Origin: Porphyra umbilicalis
Lineage: Eukaryota > Rhodophyta > Bangiophyceae > Bangiales > Bangiaceae
NCBI GenBank assembly: GCA_002049455.2
Contig: KV918833.1
Location: forward strand, 1-64,000
DNA length: 64,000 nt
Direction of reading: 5' to 3'
Positions within the stretch are counted from its first letter, which is position 1, and each line of letters begins with the position of its first letter. The position numbers and the translations under genes were made by a program. The notes under the pieces were generated by a model. The model worked only from the letters and a program-made list of their open reading frames with translations, did not search any database and was not told the DNA's origin. Shown here piece after piece: positions 10,852 to 22,864 of the stretch.

Positions 10852-13509
10852 CTAAGCAGGAAGAATCAGATCGCGGTCCCACACGATGAAGCTGCCGATG
10901 GCATCCCCCAGCACTCGAGTCGATACCCCCGGCGGCTCAACAGGGAAGTCTGCCTCGTGCGTGTAGATGCAGCGGGGGTTGAAGACGCCCTCCAACAGCA
11001 CGACCACTAGGTCGTCCGACAATGTTCGGCCGTGCAGTACCTTGCGCGTGGGATGCACAACACCGTGCCCGACTTGTAGACCATCTGCGTCGAGCAGATC
11101 ATGCGGCCCGTCGTCCATGCCTGGCGCAGCTGCCATGGACGAGACAAGAGGCCCCGCAGGGGCTGGGGAAGGAGCCAAAGCTGTGGCAGCAGCAACAGCT
11201 GTGGTAGCAGCGAAAGATGACAGCGCAGCACTGGCCGCCTGGCCGCGCTTCCATGCGGCAGCATGCCGTCCCCGCTTGGTGGGGCTGCCACCCGGCGCTT
11301 CCGGCCCGCCGCGTTTGACCGTCTGCGTGGTAGCTGGCGCCGGGGGAAGCACGCTGAAGACTGTGCCCGTTGTGGCAGCAGCACGGGCGGCAGCACGGGC
11401 TGCCACAACCGACGAGCCGCCGAAGGTACCCCGTACCCCCGTGCCGTTGTTGGCGGCGGAGGTCACGGCGGCGGCGGCACCACCGCCCGCAATCGGCCCC
11501 GGCCGAGGTGCAAGTACGACAGGGTTGTGGGAACCGTGGGTGCTCCGACGAGCTGCAGCCGCCGCGCTCGCGGCCGCCACACCGGGGGCGACCGCCGCCG
11601 CTGACGCCGCCACAGCGTCCGTCGCTCGGCGAGATGCCGCAGCCGCTCGGTTCCTCTTGGCTTGTTGCGCCAGTTGCGCACGGAACAACGCCGTCCGGAT
11701 TGGCCTTCGGACGCGCGACTCTTTGCCCCAGAGCAGGAGCAGAGAAGCAATCGCCTCCTCCTGCGTGCAGCGGTCGCTGTTGGGGATGCTCGACAGGAAG
11801 ACCACGCGGCGACCGAGGCCGCCCGCTACGCCGTTTTCCGCACCTCGCGTCCGCTGCGTCGCGGGCAGGAGACACAGGGGCACGCTGACACCGAGCGGCC
11901 AGCGCCCGCCCACCACCTGCCCGTCCCCGGCCGGGTTGACAATCAGCCGGTGGGACCACCAGCGGGCGAGCCCCTCCTGCATCATCCGCGGGTGCACCCC
12001 AAACTTGGCGGCCAACAGGATGACGATAACCTTGAGGACGTTCCTGACGACCTTGGAGGCGGCGGCCATGCCCATCAGCTCCATGAGGATGTCCTCGATC
12101 TCCTTCTCGGGCATGTAGGCGGGGAGAGGCAGGATCGACTCGACTAGAAACGGCATGCACGTGGCGGTGGGCGCCGGGATGGCGTCGGTCGAGCGCTCTG
12201 TATCCCCCTCGGAGACGTCGGGAGGGGTGTGGGACCGCGACCGACAGACCCTGCGGGCCAACCGCTGCCACTCCACGGGTGGCGGCAGGTCGTCGTCAAA
12301 AGGCGACGTCATGAGCTCGTGCAGCTCCATGTCCTCGTCAGATAGGGCCGGCAGAGGGGCGACGACAGGCGTTGGGTGTGTGGCGGCGCCGACGAGGCGC
12401 GCCGACCGGGAGCCGGGAGCCAGCGTGCCTTTCGACAGCACGTCACCGGATCGCACAAACCCATGGACGTCGGATAGGACCCGCAAAACGTCGGGGTCCG
12501 AGTACTTTCCCTTTCCCGCCAGGGTGAGGAAGCCGACGTTGCCCGCGGCGTCCACTCCCGACGCGTGCACCAACAGCCCCAGACCAAGGTGTGCCTCGGC
12601 CTCCTCGGCGGCCGCCACAAGCGCACCAAGCGCGCGCAGCGCACCAGTGGGGACCGCCGACGCGCCCTTGCCCGTGATCGCCGAGACGTACTTGGCGAGG
12701 CGTCGCATAAGCGGGCTGTTCCGGTCGCTCGCCGCCGCCGCCGCACGCTCAAGCGCCGCCGCCGCCCCAGCAGCAGTGCTAGCCGCGACACTCGCGGAGA
12801 CGATGGCGGCAGTGGCGCTGCTGGCAGCGCCGCTGGTGACAGGAGCACGCACTGCGGCAGTCGACATAGGGAGATGAGGTCGGTCCGCCAGAGGGTGCGT
12901 AAAGCCCGTCGCACCGCCCGCATTAGGGGCGGTACCGGCCGCCGCGGCCAGGAGCGCACCCTCGAGGTTGTGGGCCGTCACTGCGCCGTCAGCAGACGCT
13001 CCGACAGAGGCCGTCGCTGCGGCAGCAGCTGGCGAACCGACGGCAGCCGTCGCGGCGGCAGGAGCCAGTGCACCGACGGCGGCCGTCGTTGCGGCAGCAG
13101 CCGGCGCGCCGACGGCGCCCGGCGCCGCGGCAGCAGCCGGCGCACCGACAGCGACCGTCGCCGAGGAGGTAGCGGGAGACCTGACAGCGGCCGTCGCCGA
13201 AGCAGCGGCCGTCGCCGAAGCAGCAGCCGGTGCAGAGATGTAGGTCGTCACCGACGTGGCAGGCACACCAACAGCCGCCGTTTGCGACGAAGGCGTGTCC
13301 GCCACCTCTTTGTCCGCAGCGGCCGTCGGAAGGGCGGGCGCCGCCGACTCGTCCGTTCCTGCGGCAGTCGCGGAGGAAGCTCGCGCAGCCGCCGTCGACG
13401 AGCCGACCAGAACAACCGGAGCCGGATTGGGCAAGACAAGGACGGCAGGAAAGAAGCTAGGAGTTGTCGCCAGCGTCACGCCACGCACGGCAGCATGGGG
13501 TAACGACAT
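10852..13509 (-). CDS. Large Ala-rich transposon-encoded protein with DUF8039-like C-terminus
   Basis: 885 aa if translation begins at the ATG at 13509 (MSLPHAAVRG); the frame stays open to 13785, but a TATA-like site lies at 13688-13695, so the internal Met is preferred. Residues about 30-230 are Ala/Val/Thr-rich with imperfect 14-residue repeats (VGAPAAAATTA type). A globular region follows (KYVSAITGKG...GFLTLAGKGKYSDPDVLRVLSD). A helical segment (KEIEDILMELMGMAAASKVV) and a long Ala/Arg-rich linker come next. The last 90 residues (GHGVVHPTRKVLHG...VLGDAIGSFIVWDRDLILP) resemble the domain of unknown function found in plant transposon-associated proteins (DUF8039). Its function is unknown. 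Lying inside the transposon, it is likely an accessory transposition or DNA-binding factor. I recognise no gene name. Confidence 0.6.
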   Translation of the reverse strand: MSLPHAAVRGVTLATTPSFFPAVLVLPNPAPVVLVGSSTAAARASSATAAGTDESAAPALPTAAADKEVADTPSSQTAAVGVPATSVTTYISAPAAASATAAASATAAVRSPATSSATVAVGAPAAAAAPGAVGAPAAAATTAAVGALAPAAATAAVGSPAAAAATASVGASADGAVTAHNLEGALLAAAAGTAPNAGGATGFTHPLADRPHLPMSTAAVRAPVTSGAASSATAAIVSASVAASTAAGAAAALERAAAAASDRNSPLMRRLAKYVSAITGKGASAVPTGALRALGALVAAAEEAEAHLGLGLLVHASGVDAAGNVGFLTLAGKGKYSDPDVLRVLSDVHGFVRSGDVLSKGTLAPGSRSARLVGAATHPTPVVAPLPALSDEDMELHELMTSPFDDDLPPPVEWQRLARRVCRSRSHTPPDVSEGDTERSTDAIPAPTATCMPFLVESILPLPAYMPEKEIEDILMELMGMAAASKVVRNVLKVIVILLAAKFGVHPRMMQEGLARWWSHRLIVNPAGDGQVVGGRWPLGVSVPLCLLPATQRTRGAENGVAGGLGRRVVFLSSIPNSDRCTQEEAIASLLLLWGKESRVRRPIRTALFRAQLAQQAKRNRAAAASRRATDAVAASAAAVAPGVAAASAAAAARRSTHGSHNPVVLAPRPGPIAGGGAAAAVTSAANNGTGVRGTFGGSSVVAARAAARAAATTGTVFSVLPPAPATTQTVKRGGPEAPGGSPTKRGRHAAAWKRGQAASAALSSFAATTAVAAATALAPSPAPAGPLVSSMAAAPGMDDGPHDLLDADGLQVGHGVVHPTRKVLHGRTLSDDLVVVLLEGVFNPRCIYTHEADFPVEPPGVSTRVLGDAIGSFIVWDRDLILPA

Positions 13510-13687
13510 CCACCGGGAGGGCGACCGAAGGTGCCATCGTGCGTAGAGCGGGCGAAAAGAGAGAGGGGGAGGGAGAGAAGCAGGTGGGTGAAGAGGTAGT
13601 AGGGGGTGGAAGGAGCAGGTGACGACCAGGTTGTGCAGATGGAGGGGGAGAGAGGGGAGCCAGGCACCACAGAACACGACCCGCCAG

Positions 13688-13695
13688 CTATATAG
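13688..13695 (-). promoter_or_regulatory. Candidate TATA box for the second KDZ-element gene
   Basis: CTATATAG, an isolated AT-rich octamer in GC-rich DNA, about 180 bases upstream of the ATG at 13509 on the minus strand. It supports starting the protein at that ATG rather than at 13785. Only a motif match. Confidence 0.35.
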
Positions 13696-14649
13696 GAGCC
13701 TGCTGGTCGCCGGCGGCACCGGAATGAGGTGCCCTGGCACCCACGCCGTAGCATCGACGCGTGCAGGCCACGGTGTGGCTCCCACCAGGTTCCGCCGGCA
13801 CGCCCGCCCTCAGCTACTGCTGCTTGGGAGAATGGTATGGCGCCACGGGCGGCGGCGCCAAAAAAGGGCGGCCCACCCACCGTCAAGCCGCGCCTTCGCA
13901 ACCAGCAACGCACCCAAAAAAGCGGCGACCATGCGAACACCAGCTACGGCGAGGTGCATCCTAGCTTAGCCCGCCGTTCGCCTCACCGGCGCCGTGGCGG
14001 ACGCGGCAAAAACGCGGCACGTGCCTCTAGTCAATGGCCAGAGACCAAGGCACCCATCCCGCGCCGTTAAGCGGGTAGGCAGAGGACTGGCGCCCGTCGG
14101 CCGTGCGTCAGCCTCCAGATAACCATTGTCCGCGGCGGCGGGCGGCGGCTGGGTCGAGAGCGGTGACGGCGGGGTGGGCAGACGCCGGCAGTGCCGGTCG
14201 CGGGGCCGGGGAGTGGCGGTGAAGGTGGGGGGAGGGCCAAAACGCAGCCACCAAGAGCCCGACGAAGAGCCCCCCAAGCCCGACTGGAGCCGGCGGCGAC
14301 GGGAACGTGACGACGGCAGGGTTGGAAGACGCTGGCAGTGCCAGTCGAGGGGCCGTGCGGTGGCGGTGACGGTGGGTGGAGGACCAAGACGCAGCCACCA
14401 AGCGCCCGCCGCGGGTCGCTCAACAGGGACTATGCGCGGCGTCCACGCACTGCGCCAGCGAGGGCGGCGGCGGCTAGGGCCGCGCGCGGCGCAAACGACC
14501 GTCCGGCGCCCCCTCGAACCAAGCGCCCGCTCACCACAACAACAACCCGCGCGCGGGCCGGCGCAAAAAGACACGCCACTCAGTGGCCATGCGGAGACCC
14601 CCATACGCGATTGCGGGAGACGGCACCGGCGGTAGCGACGGCGCAGCCA

Positions 14650-16160
14650 GCTACTGTAAAAAGCCCGCCCCCCCTGGCAGCCCCTCAGGGGCCCCCAGAC
14701 GCACCTGCGGGCGGCGCCGGCAGTGGCTGCGTGGAGCGGCGCGCGCGAAACAGTGACGACCGAGCAGCCCCGTGGGGCCCCCCAAATGCGTCCGCGGGCG
14801 GTGCGGGCCGCGGCGCGCGGCGGCGACGGGCTAAAAAAACAGCCCCAGCAACCCCCCAGGGGCCCCCAAACTCGCCCGCGGGCGGCGGTGGCTGCGGTGC
14901 ATAGCGGCTCACGCAAAACAATGCCGCTCGAGCAGCCCCACAGAAGCCCCCAAAACGCGCCCGCGAGCTGCGCGGGCGGCGGCGCGCTGCGGCGCGCGCA
15001 AAAAAATGCCGCACCAGCAGCCCCCCAGATGCGCCCGCGGGTGGCGGGGGCGGCGGTGCGCAGCGGCGCGCGCAAAAAAAAAAACCGCCCCAGCAGCCAC
15101 CCAGGGGCCCCCCAAACGCGCCCGCGGGCGGCGGCGGCGGCGGCGCGCAGCGGCGCGCGGAAAAAAGGGCGTTCCAGGAGCCCCCCAGGGGCGCCCCCCA
15201 AACGTGCCCGCGGGCGGTGGCGGCGGCGGCGCGCTGCGGCGCGCGCAAAAAAATGCCGCACCAGCAGCCTCCCAGATGCGCCCGCGGGTGGTGGGGGCGG
15301 CGGTGCGCAGCGGCGCGCGCAAAAAAAAAAAACCGCCCCAGCAGCCACCCAGGGGCCCCCCAAACGCGCCCGCGGGCGGCGGCGGCGGCGGCGCGCAGCG
15401 GCGCACGGAAAAAAACGCCGCCCCAGGAGCCCCCCAGGGGTGCCCCCCGAACGTGCCCACGGGCGGTGGCGGCGGCGGCGCGCTGCGGCGCGCGGAAAAA
15501 AGGGCGTTCCAGGAGCCCCCCAGGGGTGCCCCCCAAACGTGCCCGCGGGCGGTGGCGGCGGCGGCGCGCTGCGGCGCGCGCAAAAAAATGCCGCACCAGC
15601 AGCCCCCCAGATGCGCCCGCGGGTGGCGGGGGCGGCGGCGCGCAGCGGCGCACGGAAAAAAACGCCGCCCCAGGAGCCCCCCAGGGGTGCCCCCCAAACG
15701 TGCCCACGGGCGGTGGCGGCGGCGGCGCGCTGCGGCGCGCGGAAAAAAGGGCGTTCCAGGAGCCCCCGAGGGGCGCCCCCCAAACGTGCCCGCGGGCGGT
15801 GGCGGCGGCGGCGCGCTGCGGCGCGCGCAAAAAAATGCCGCACCAGCAGCCTCCCAGATGCGCCCGCGGGTGGTGGGGGCGGCGGTGCGCAGCGGCGCGC
15901 GCAAAAAAAAAACCGCCCCAGCAGCCACCCAGTGGCTCCCCAAACGCGCCCGCGGGCGGCGGCGGCGGCGGCGCGCAGCGGCGCGCGGAAAAAAGGGCGT
16001 TCCAGGAGCCCCCCAGGGGCGCCCCCCAAACGTGCCCGTGGGCGGCGGCGGCGGCGGCGCGCAGCGGCGCGCGGAAAAAACTGCCGCCCCAGGAGCCGCA
16101 GAGGGGCCCCCCAGAGGGCGGCGGGGGCGGTGGCGCGCGGCGGCCGCGGCCAAAATATGC
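14650..16160 (-). repeat. Right subterminal GC-rich tandem array
   Basis: About 18 units of roughly 75-90 bp. Each contains an A-run of 5-11 bases followed by a GCCGC/GGGCGTTCC-like stretch, then CAGCAGCC or CAGGAGCC, GGGGCCCCCCAAACG, GCCCGCGGGCGG and a GCGCGC-rich end. A-runs recur near 14836, 14999, 15075, 15160, 15247, 15320, 15411, 15495, 15587, 15657, 15745, 15829, 15903, 15988 and 16076. At least two unit types alternate, distinguished by the block after the A-run. Long ORFs across it on both strands are compositional. Its reverse complement resembles the array at 900-1970. Confidence 0.7.
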
Positions 16161-16323
16161 CTGAACGGATGCGGACGAGCCATCCGGCCCAGGCGGAAAC
16201 AGCAGATCGTCCGCCTCGTCCAGTAACTCTCATGCACTTGCTGAGCCTGTACTTCGCGTCCCGAGCGCGGTGCATTGCGGCTGCTCAGGTGCCCCGTCCG
16301 CTGCCGATGCACGCGCGCATGTG

Positions 16324-16377
16324 ATTGGATGCGCCTGAGTTCTGCAACGTCGAACTGGGCGTCTCAGTTACACCCTC
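16324..16377 (-). repeat. Right terminal inverted repeat of KDZ element
   Basis: Reverse complement of 168-220, with a 24-base perfect core at 16336-16359. It is immediately followed by the second copy of GTAGTTCTC. Confidence 0.75.
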
Positions 16378-16386
16378 GTAGTTCTC
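16378..16386 (+). repeat. Right target-site duplication of KDZ element
   Basis: GTAGTTCTC, same orientation as 159-167. The next bases contain a short tandem GGGGTCAACC repeat (about 16395-16420). Confidence 0.7.
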
Positions 16387-16904
16387 CGGTAAACTGGGGT
16401 CAACCGGGGTCAACCCCGGTGGTTATCGAATCCGTCCCAGAGGCGGCGGTGGCTTGACGAGGCACCGTCTTTCCCGCGCCCGAGCGCATCCGTACGACCC
16501 ACCGCCGTCGACACGCCCTGTCCCTCGCGCACGACCCACCGCCTCGGCCCCCTGCCATCCAGACCCGTCCGCACACCCCCTCCCGCTCCCCCGCCGCCAC
16601 CCGCAGCCGTGACGCGCGCCGACGGCGGGCCCGACAGAGCCCAGCCGACGCACGACGCGCGCCCCACGCCAGCAGCGCCTCGAGGGACGCCGCCCGCGTC
16701 TCCACCGCCCGCCCGGCCAAGCGTCGCAATGGGCGCCCCCACCAGCCCGCCTGTGCCGCCCTTGCCCCTCGACGGCGCCACCGACACCAACGACGGCGCC
16801 GCGCCGCGCCGCCCCCACCCCCGCGCGCGCGCGCGTAGCGCCGCGCTCCACCCACCCGCCGCCGCCGGCGACGCGCCCGCCGACCCCGCGGGCGGGCGGG
16901 CGGC

Positions 16905-17796
16905 TCAGTGCACGGCGGCTTCCACCGCCGAGACGACGAGCGCCCCCCCCAGGGCGCTCGCCACTTCGAGGGCGAGCCACCCCCCCCCCCCCCCCCGAGG
17001 GCGACGAGCTCCGGCAGCATCACGCCGACGGCGAGGTAGAGGAGCCCCCCCGCGGCCAGCGGCAGGAGCACCCCCCGCGCCGCGTCGGCGCCCGCGGCGC
17101 CCGCCGCCAGGGCGGTGGCGGTGCCCGCCAGCGCCGCCCCCGAGCACCCCACGTTGAGCACCACGGCGGCGGGGCGGGAGAGGCCCGCCCGCCGCAGCAG
17201 CGCGTAATCCGATACCTCCTGCGGCAGCTCGTGGAGAAAGATGGCAGCGGACGTGCGGATGCCCAGGGCAGGGGACGCGAGGAAGGCGGCGCCAATGGCC
17301 AAGCCGTCGGCGTAGTTGTGGATGGCCTGTGGGGGTGGGGGGGGGCGGTGCGGTCGTAGGCACGCCATGCAGCGGTCGCGGGCGAGCAAAAGGGGTGCAG
17401 GGAACCAGTTGGACGGCACGGGCGGCGCACAAAGCGGGCGGGTGCGAGAAAGAGGAAATTAGTCGGGCGGTCTGACACAGACAGCAAACACACGCGGGCA
17501 TCGGATGTCGCGGAGGACAGTGGGAGAGGGCGCCCTCAACGCCGCGCATCGCACGTGCCAGGCACTCTGCCGACGCACCGTCGCAGCCCAACGCACTGCC
17601 GGCGCCTCGCCCACGGGCCCACCCCGCCTTTGCCCAGCCACGCCCCCCACATGCACGTACGTCTGCGGCCAAGTTCAGCCACGCCACGGGCTTGACCGCC
17701 GCCCAGTCGGTGCCCCTCCGCACCGGCACGGCCCCGTTCACCGCCCCCGCTGCCGCCGCCGCCGCGTCTGCCTTGGTGTCCCCCTCAACCACCAGT

Positions 17797-17828
<32 letters not shown>

Positions 17829-18083
17829 GCCCCCATCGGCCGCCGGCGCCCCCCCCGCGTGCCCCCCGTGCGGGTGCCCCCCCCCCCCAGCAGCGCCGTC
17901 ACCATCTCCGTCACGCGCTCCAGGACGTAAAACGCGGCGACGCCGACGAGCACCCACCCGCCCACGCCGAGCCCGTCCGCGCCGTGCGCCCCCCCCCCTT
18001 CATACGCGTGCGGGAGGACGTGCAAAAACACGTCGGCGAGCAGCGCGCCCGCCGCAAAGCCCGTGGCAATGACCGCGCCGACG

Positions 18084-18134
<51 letters not shown>

Positions 18135-19042
18135 CCACCCCCAAAGCCGGGCAGCGCGAGGACGCCAACGAGCGACGCCGCCGCGCCGGCGGCGGTGCCC
18201 GCGTAGGCGAGTGCCGCGGGCGACGCGTCTGCCGCTGCGGGCAGGGCGGCCGTCAGGGTGCGGGCGGTGGCGTCGAGGGCGCCGCGGAGGGCGGTGGTGA
18301 CCGCCGACGCCGCGCCGTCGCCGCGGCCGTGCGCGTGCGCGTGCGCGTGCCCGTGCCCGTGCGCGTGCGCGTGCCCGTGCCCGTGCCCGTGCCCGTGCCC
18401 GTGGTCGAGCCCGTGGCCATGGACGTGGCCGTGGCCGTGGCTGTCGCCGGCGTGCGCGTGGCCATGCCCGCCCCGGTCGTCGTGCGCGTCGTCGCCACGC
18501 CGGCACCCCCCCCCCGCGTGCACCCCGCCCGCGTGCCCCCCACCCGCGCACCGCCCGACCGATGCGCGCCCGTCGGTGCCGCCCGGTCCGCCGCCGCCCG
18601 GTCCGCCGCCCGCGCCACGCGCGCCGCCACCGGCGCGCCCGTCGTCGCACCGCGCCGCCTCCCCGCGTCGGCCGACGTCGTCCGCCGCCGCCACTCCCCC
18701 AACCGCCTGACGCGCCTCATGAGCGGCGCCCTCCGCCGCCGCCGCCGCCGACGCCGCCGCCGCCGCGTCGGCGGCCGCCCCCGCCGCCGCCGCCGCAACG
18801 GCACCCGGCGTCGGCGCCGCACAGGGGGCGGCGGCACCCCCCCCGGCGCGCCCCGCTGGGGCGCACACGCCCTCCCCCGCCGCCGTCGACGCAGAGGCGG
18901 CCGCTGCCGCCGCCGCCGCGGCGGCGGCCGCGGCGGCGAGGAGGCGGCCGCCCGCGCCGCGGCGGCGGGCCAAGGGGGCACGCCGGTGCGGGGCGCCGGG
19001 CGTGACCGCCGCCGCGGCGGCGCGGGCGTGCGCCGTCGGCAT
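16905..19042 (-). CDS. ZIP-family metal transporter (SLC39/LIV-1 type), two exons
   Basis: Predicted zinc/iron importer of the ZIP family, a multipass membrane protein. The Ala-rich N-terminus leads to a His-rich loop (alternating HGHG/HAHA, plus coordinates about 18300-18490). Then come helices containing ATGFAAGALLADVFLHVLPHA and VLVGVAAFYVLER. After a 334-bp intron (17327-17660; donor GTACGT, acceptor CAG) the ZIP signature follows: HNYADGLAIGAAF, then HELPQEVSDYALL. The intron falls between WLNLAAD and AIHNYADG, phase 0. The C-terminus is ALEVASALGGALVVSAVEAAVH. The frame shifts once at the C-run near 17878-17889 and again at 16980-16997, both homopolymers, so assembly indels are more likely than a dead gene. 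The start ATG at 19042 is a choice; the frame is open to 19243 and a signal-peptide-like stretch lies just upstream. Metal specificity cannot be read. Confidence 0.8.
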
Positions 19043-19408
19043 TGTCGGTGAGGCCAACAACAAGAAACAGGCGAGGGGCAGACGGGGAGAAGCGCAGTGG
19101 CTTGGCCACGGGGGGGGGGGAGGATGGACGCGGCGGTCTCCTGCGCGGCGAGGGGCGGTTCTGTATTGTACCGACCGTATCGGGGAGAAGCGCGGAACCA
19201 ACCCCTGCAACGGGCAACGGTCACTGGCAGCAGGGGGAATCACAACAGTAGTGCCGCTGGACTGTATTTACTCTGGCAAGGGGAAGGACTTGGCTTCCCT
19301 CCCGTGCCGGCTTTGTTTGAATTTCAAAAGGCGGACGAGTGTTGCGTGCACCTCGCCTTCCCCCGCACCCCCCAGCGGTCGCTGCGCGACCCGCCTCCCC
19401 CTGCCTAG

Positions 19409-21534
<2,126 letters not shown>

Positions 21535-21535
21535 C

Positions 21536-22864
21536 CACGCCCATCTGCTTGACTCTGATCCTTATTATCTGATCAATCGGCAGGCGTTCTGAGATCCCGG
21601 TCAGAAATTGATCAATTCGACCCTCTGATCGACAGCAGGGTTAGACAGCCACACACACAAGCTCCTCTCGAGTTGTTGCGACTTGGTATTGTTCTGGAAC
21701 AACGCATCCTTTGATGTTCCGTACTCCCTGCGGCGTGTTTCCTGCGCTCGCCCGCCCTTTGCTTTCTTCCCTCTACACCTTTCCCACCCCATGTACCTCT
21801 TCTGCTTGTATGCACAGGGAATGAAGCGGTCTCCCCCCTGTCCCCCCCCCTCCTTGTGCCTCCACAGCTGCCCACTTCCCCAGTGGTGACCTCACCTGTG
21901 GGGCAGACGGAGGACGAACACCAGGCACCGGAGGTTGGGGTGATGGTAACAATGCAATGGGGTCCAAGAACAGGTAGGGATGGGGAAGGGGGGGGGGCGG
22001 GTGGCGGGGGAAGGTGGAGAGGGGGGGATGAGGAGTAGGGGACGGGGGGGGGTGGCCGGGACGACAGGATCAGAAACAACAGCGAGCCGGGCTGTCGGAG
22101 CAGCCGGTCCAAGCGCAGATGTGTCGCATGCGGAACAGTGGGCGGGTTCCGCCCGCAAGGCACCCATCCAATGCGCCAACCATTCTGGGCGGGCAACAAG
22201 CTTCAGCCAGTCAACGTGCCAAGATCAATCCGCCACCGTCATCGGGACTCACCTCAAAGAGGTCTCGCCCCATCACAGCGTCGATTGCATCGACTGCAGG
22301 CCCACATCGCCCCGCGTCGTCCGTTTTCCTCCAGCCGCACTCCTCCTTTGTTCTACACTTCCTCCCCCCTCCCCCCTCCCATTCCTTCTCTCCCCCCCCC
22401 CCTCCCCCTCTCCCTCTCCTCCGCTTCCTCTTTCTTCCGCTTCTATCCGTCCCCACTCTTCCCCGTCCGTCCTCTATTTCCCCCGCCTTGTGGCTGGGTG
22501 CTGGGAATAGCACGAGTGGTCACAGGACTGGACAACTGCGCATGCACAGGGAATGAGGGGGGGGAGGGGGGAGACCGCTTCATCCCCTGCGCATACAAGC
22601 AGAACAGATACATGGGGTGGGAAAGGGGTAGAAGGAAGAAAGCGAAGGGCGGGCGAGCGCAGGAAACACGCCGCAGGGAGTACGGAACATCAAAGGATGC
22701 GTTGTTTCAAAACGAAGTCACAACAACTCGAAAGGAGCTTGTGTGTGTGGCTGTCTAACTCCAGCTGTCGATCAAAGAGTCGAATTGAACAATTTCTGAC
22801 CCGGATCTCAGAACGCCTGCCGATTGATCAGATAATAAGGATCAGAGTAAAGCAGATGGGCGTG
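21536..22864. mobile_element. Foldback/MITE-like element with about 320-bp inverted arms
   Basis: Left arm about 21536-21855 and right arm about 22545-22864 are inverted copies. Both begin CACGCCCATCTGCTT at the outer edge and run through the same sequence with scattered substitutions; both arms encode the same shadow peptide in opposite directions. The central 690 bases hold no coding sequence, only C- and G-rich runs. No terminal direct repeat is evident (left flank ends TAACTGAC, right flank begins TTTAGC). It is non-autonomous; the superfamily cannot be named. Confidence 0.75.

Larger units (their letters stand above)
168..16377 (-). mobile_element. Giant KDZ/Zisupton-like DNA transposon, about 16.2 kb
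   Basis: The element is delimited by imperfect inverted termini (168-220 and 16324-16377) and a flanking 8-9-base direct repeat. Inside it lie, in order, a GC-rich array of roughly 100-bp units (about 900-1970), a KDZ-type DDE transposase (2759-7375, minus), a 3.5-kb stretch without clear genes, a second large gene (10852-13509, minus), and a second array of roughly 80-90-bp units (14650-16160). The arrays are in opposite orientation, which is the expected layout for subterminal transposase-binding repeats. Both ORFs are intact over kilobases, so the copy may be autonomous or recently active. Boundaries are seen in the sequence; mobility is inferred. An alternative is a chance inverted repeat, but the combination with the direct repeat and a transposase makes that unlikely. 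Confidence 0.75.

Noticed and set aside
13966-16275. 769-codon minus ORF and overlapping plus ORFs in the right array
   Set aside because: The unit repeats in every frame; no globular segment. Treated as subterminal repeats, not a gene.
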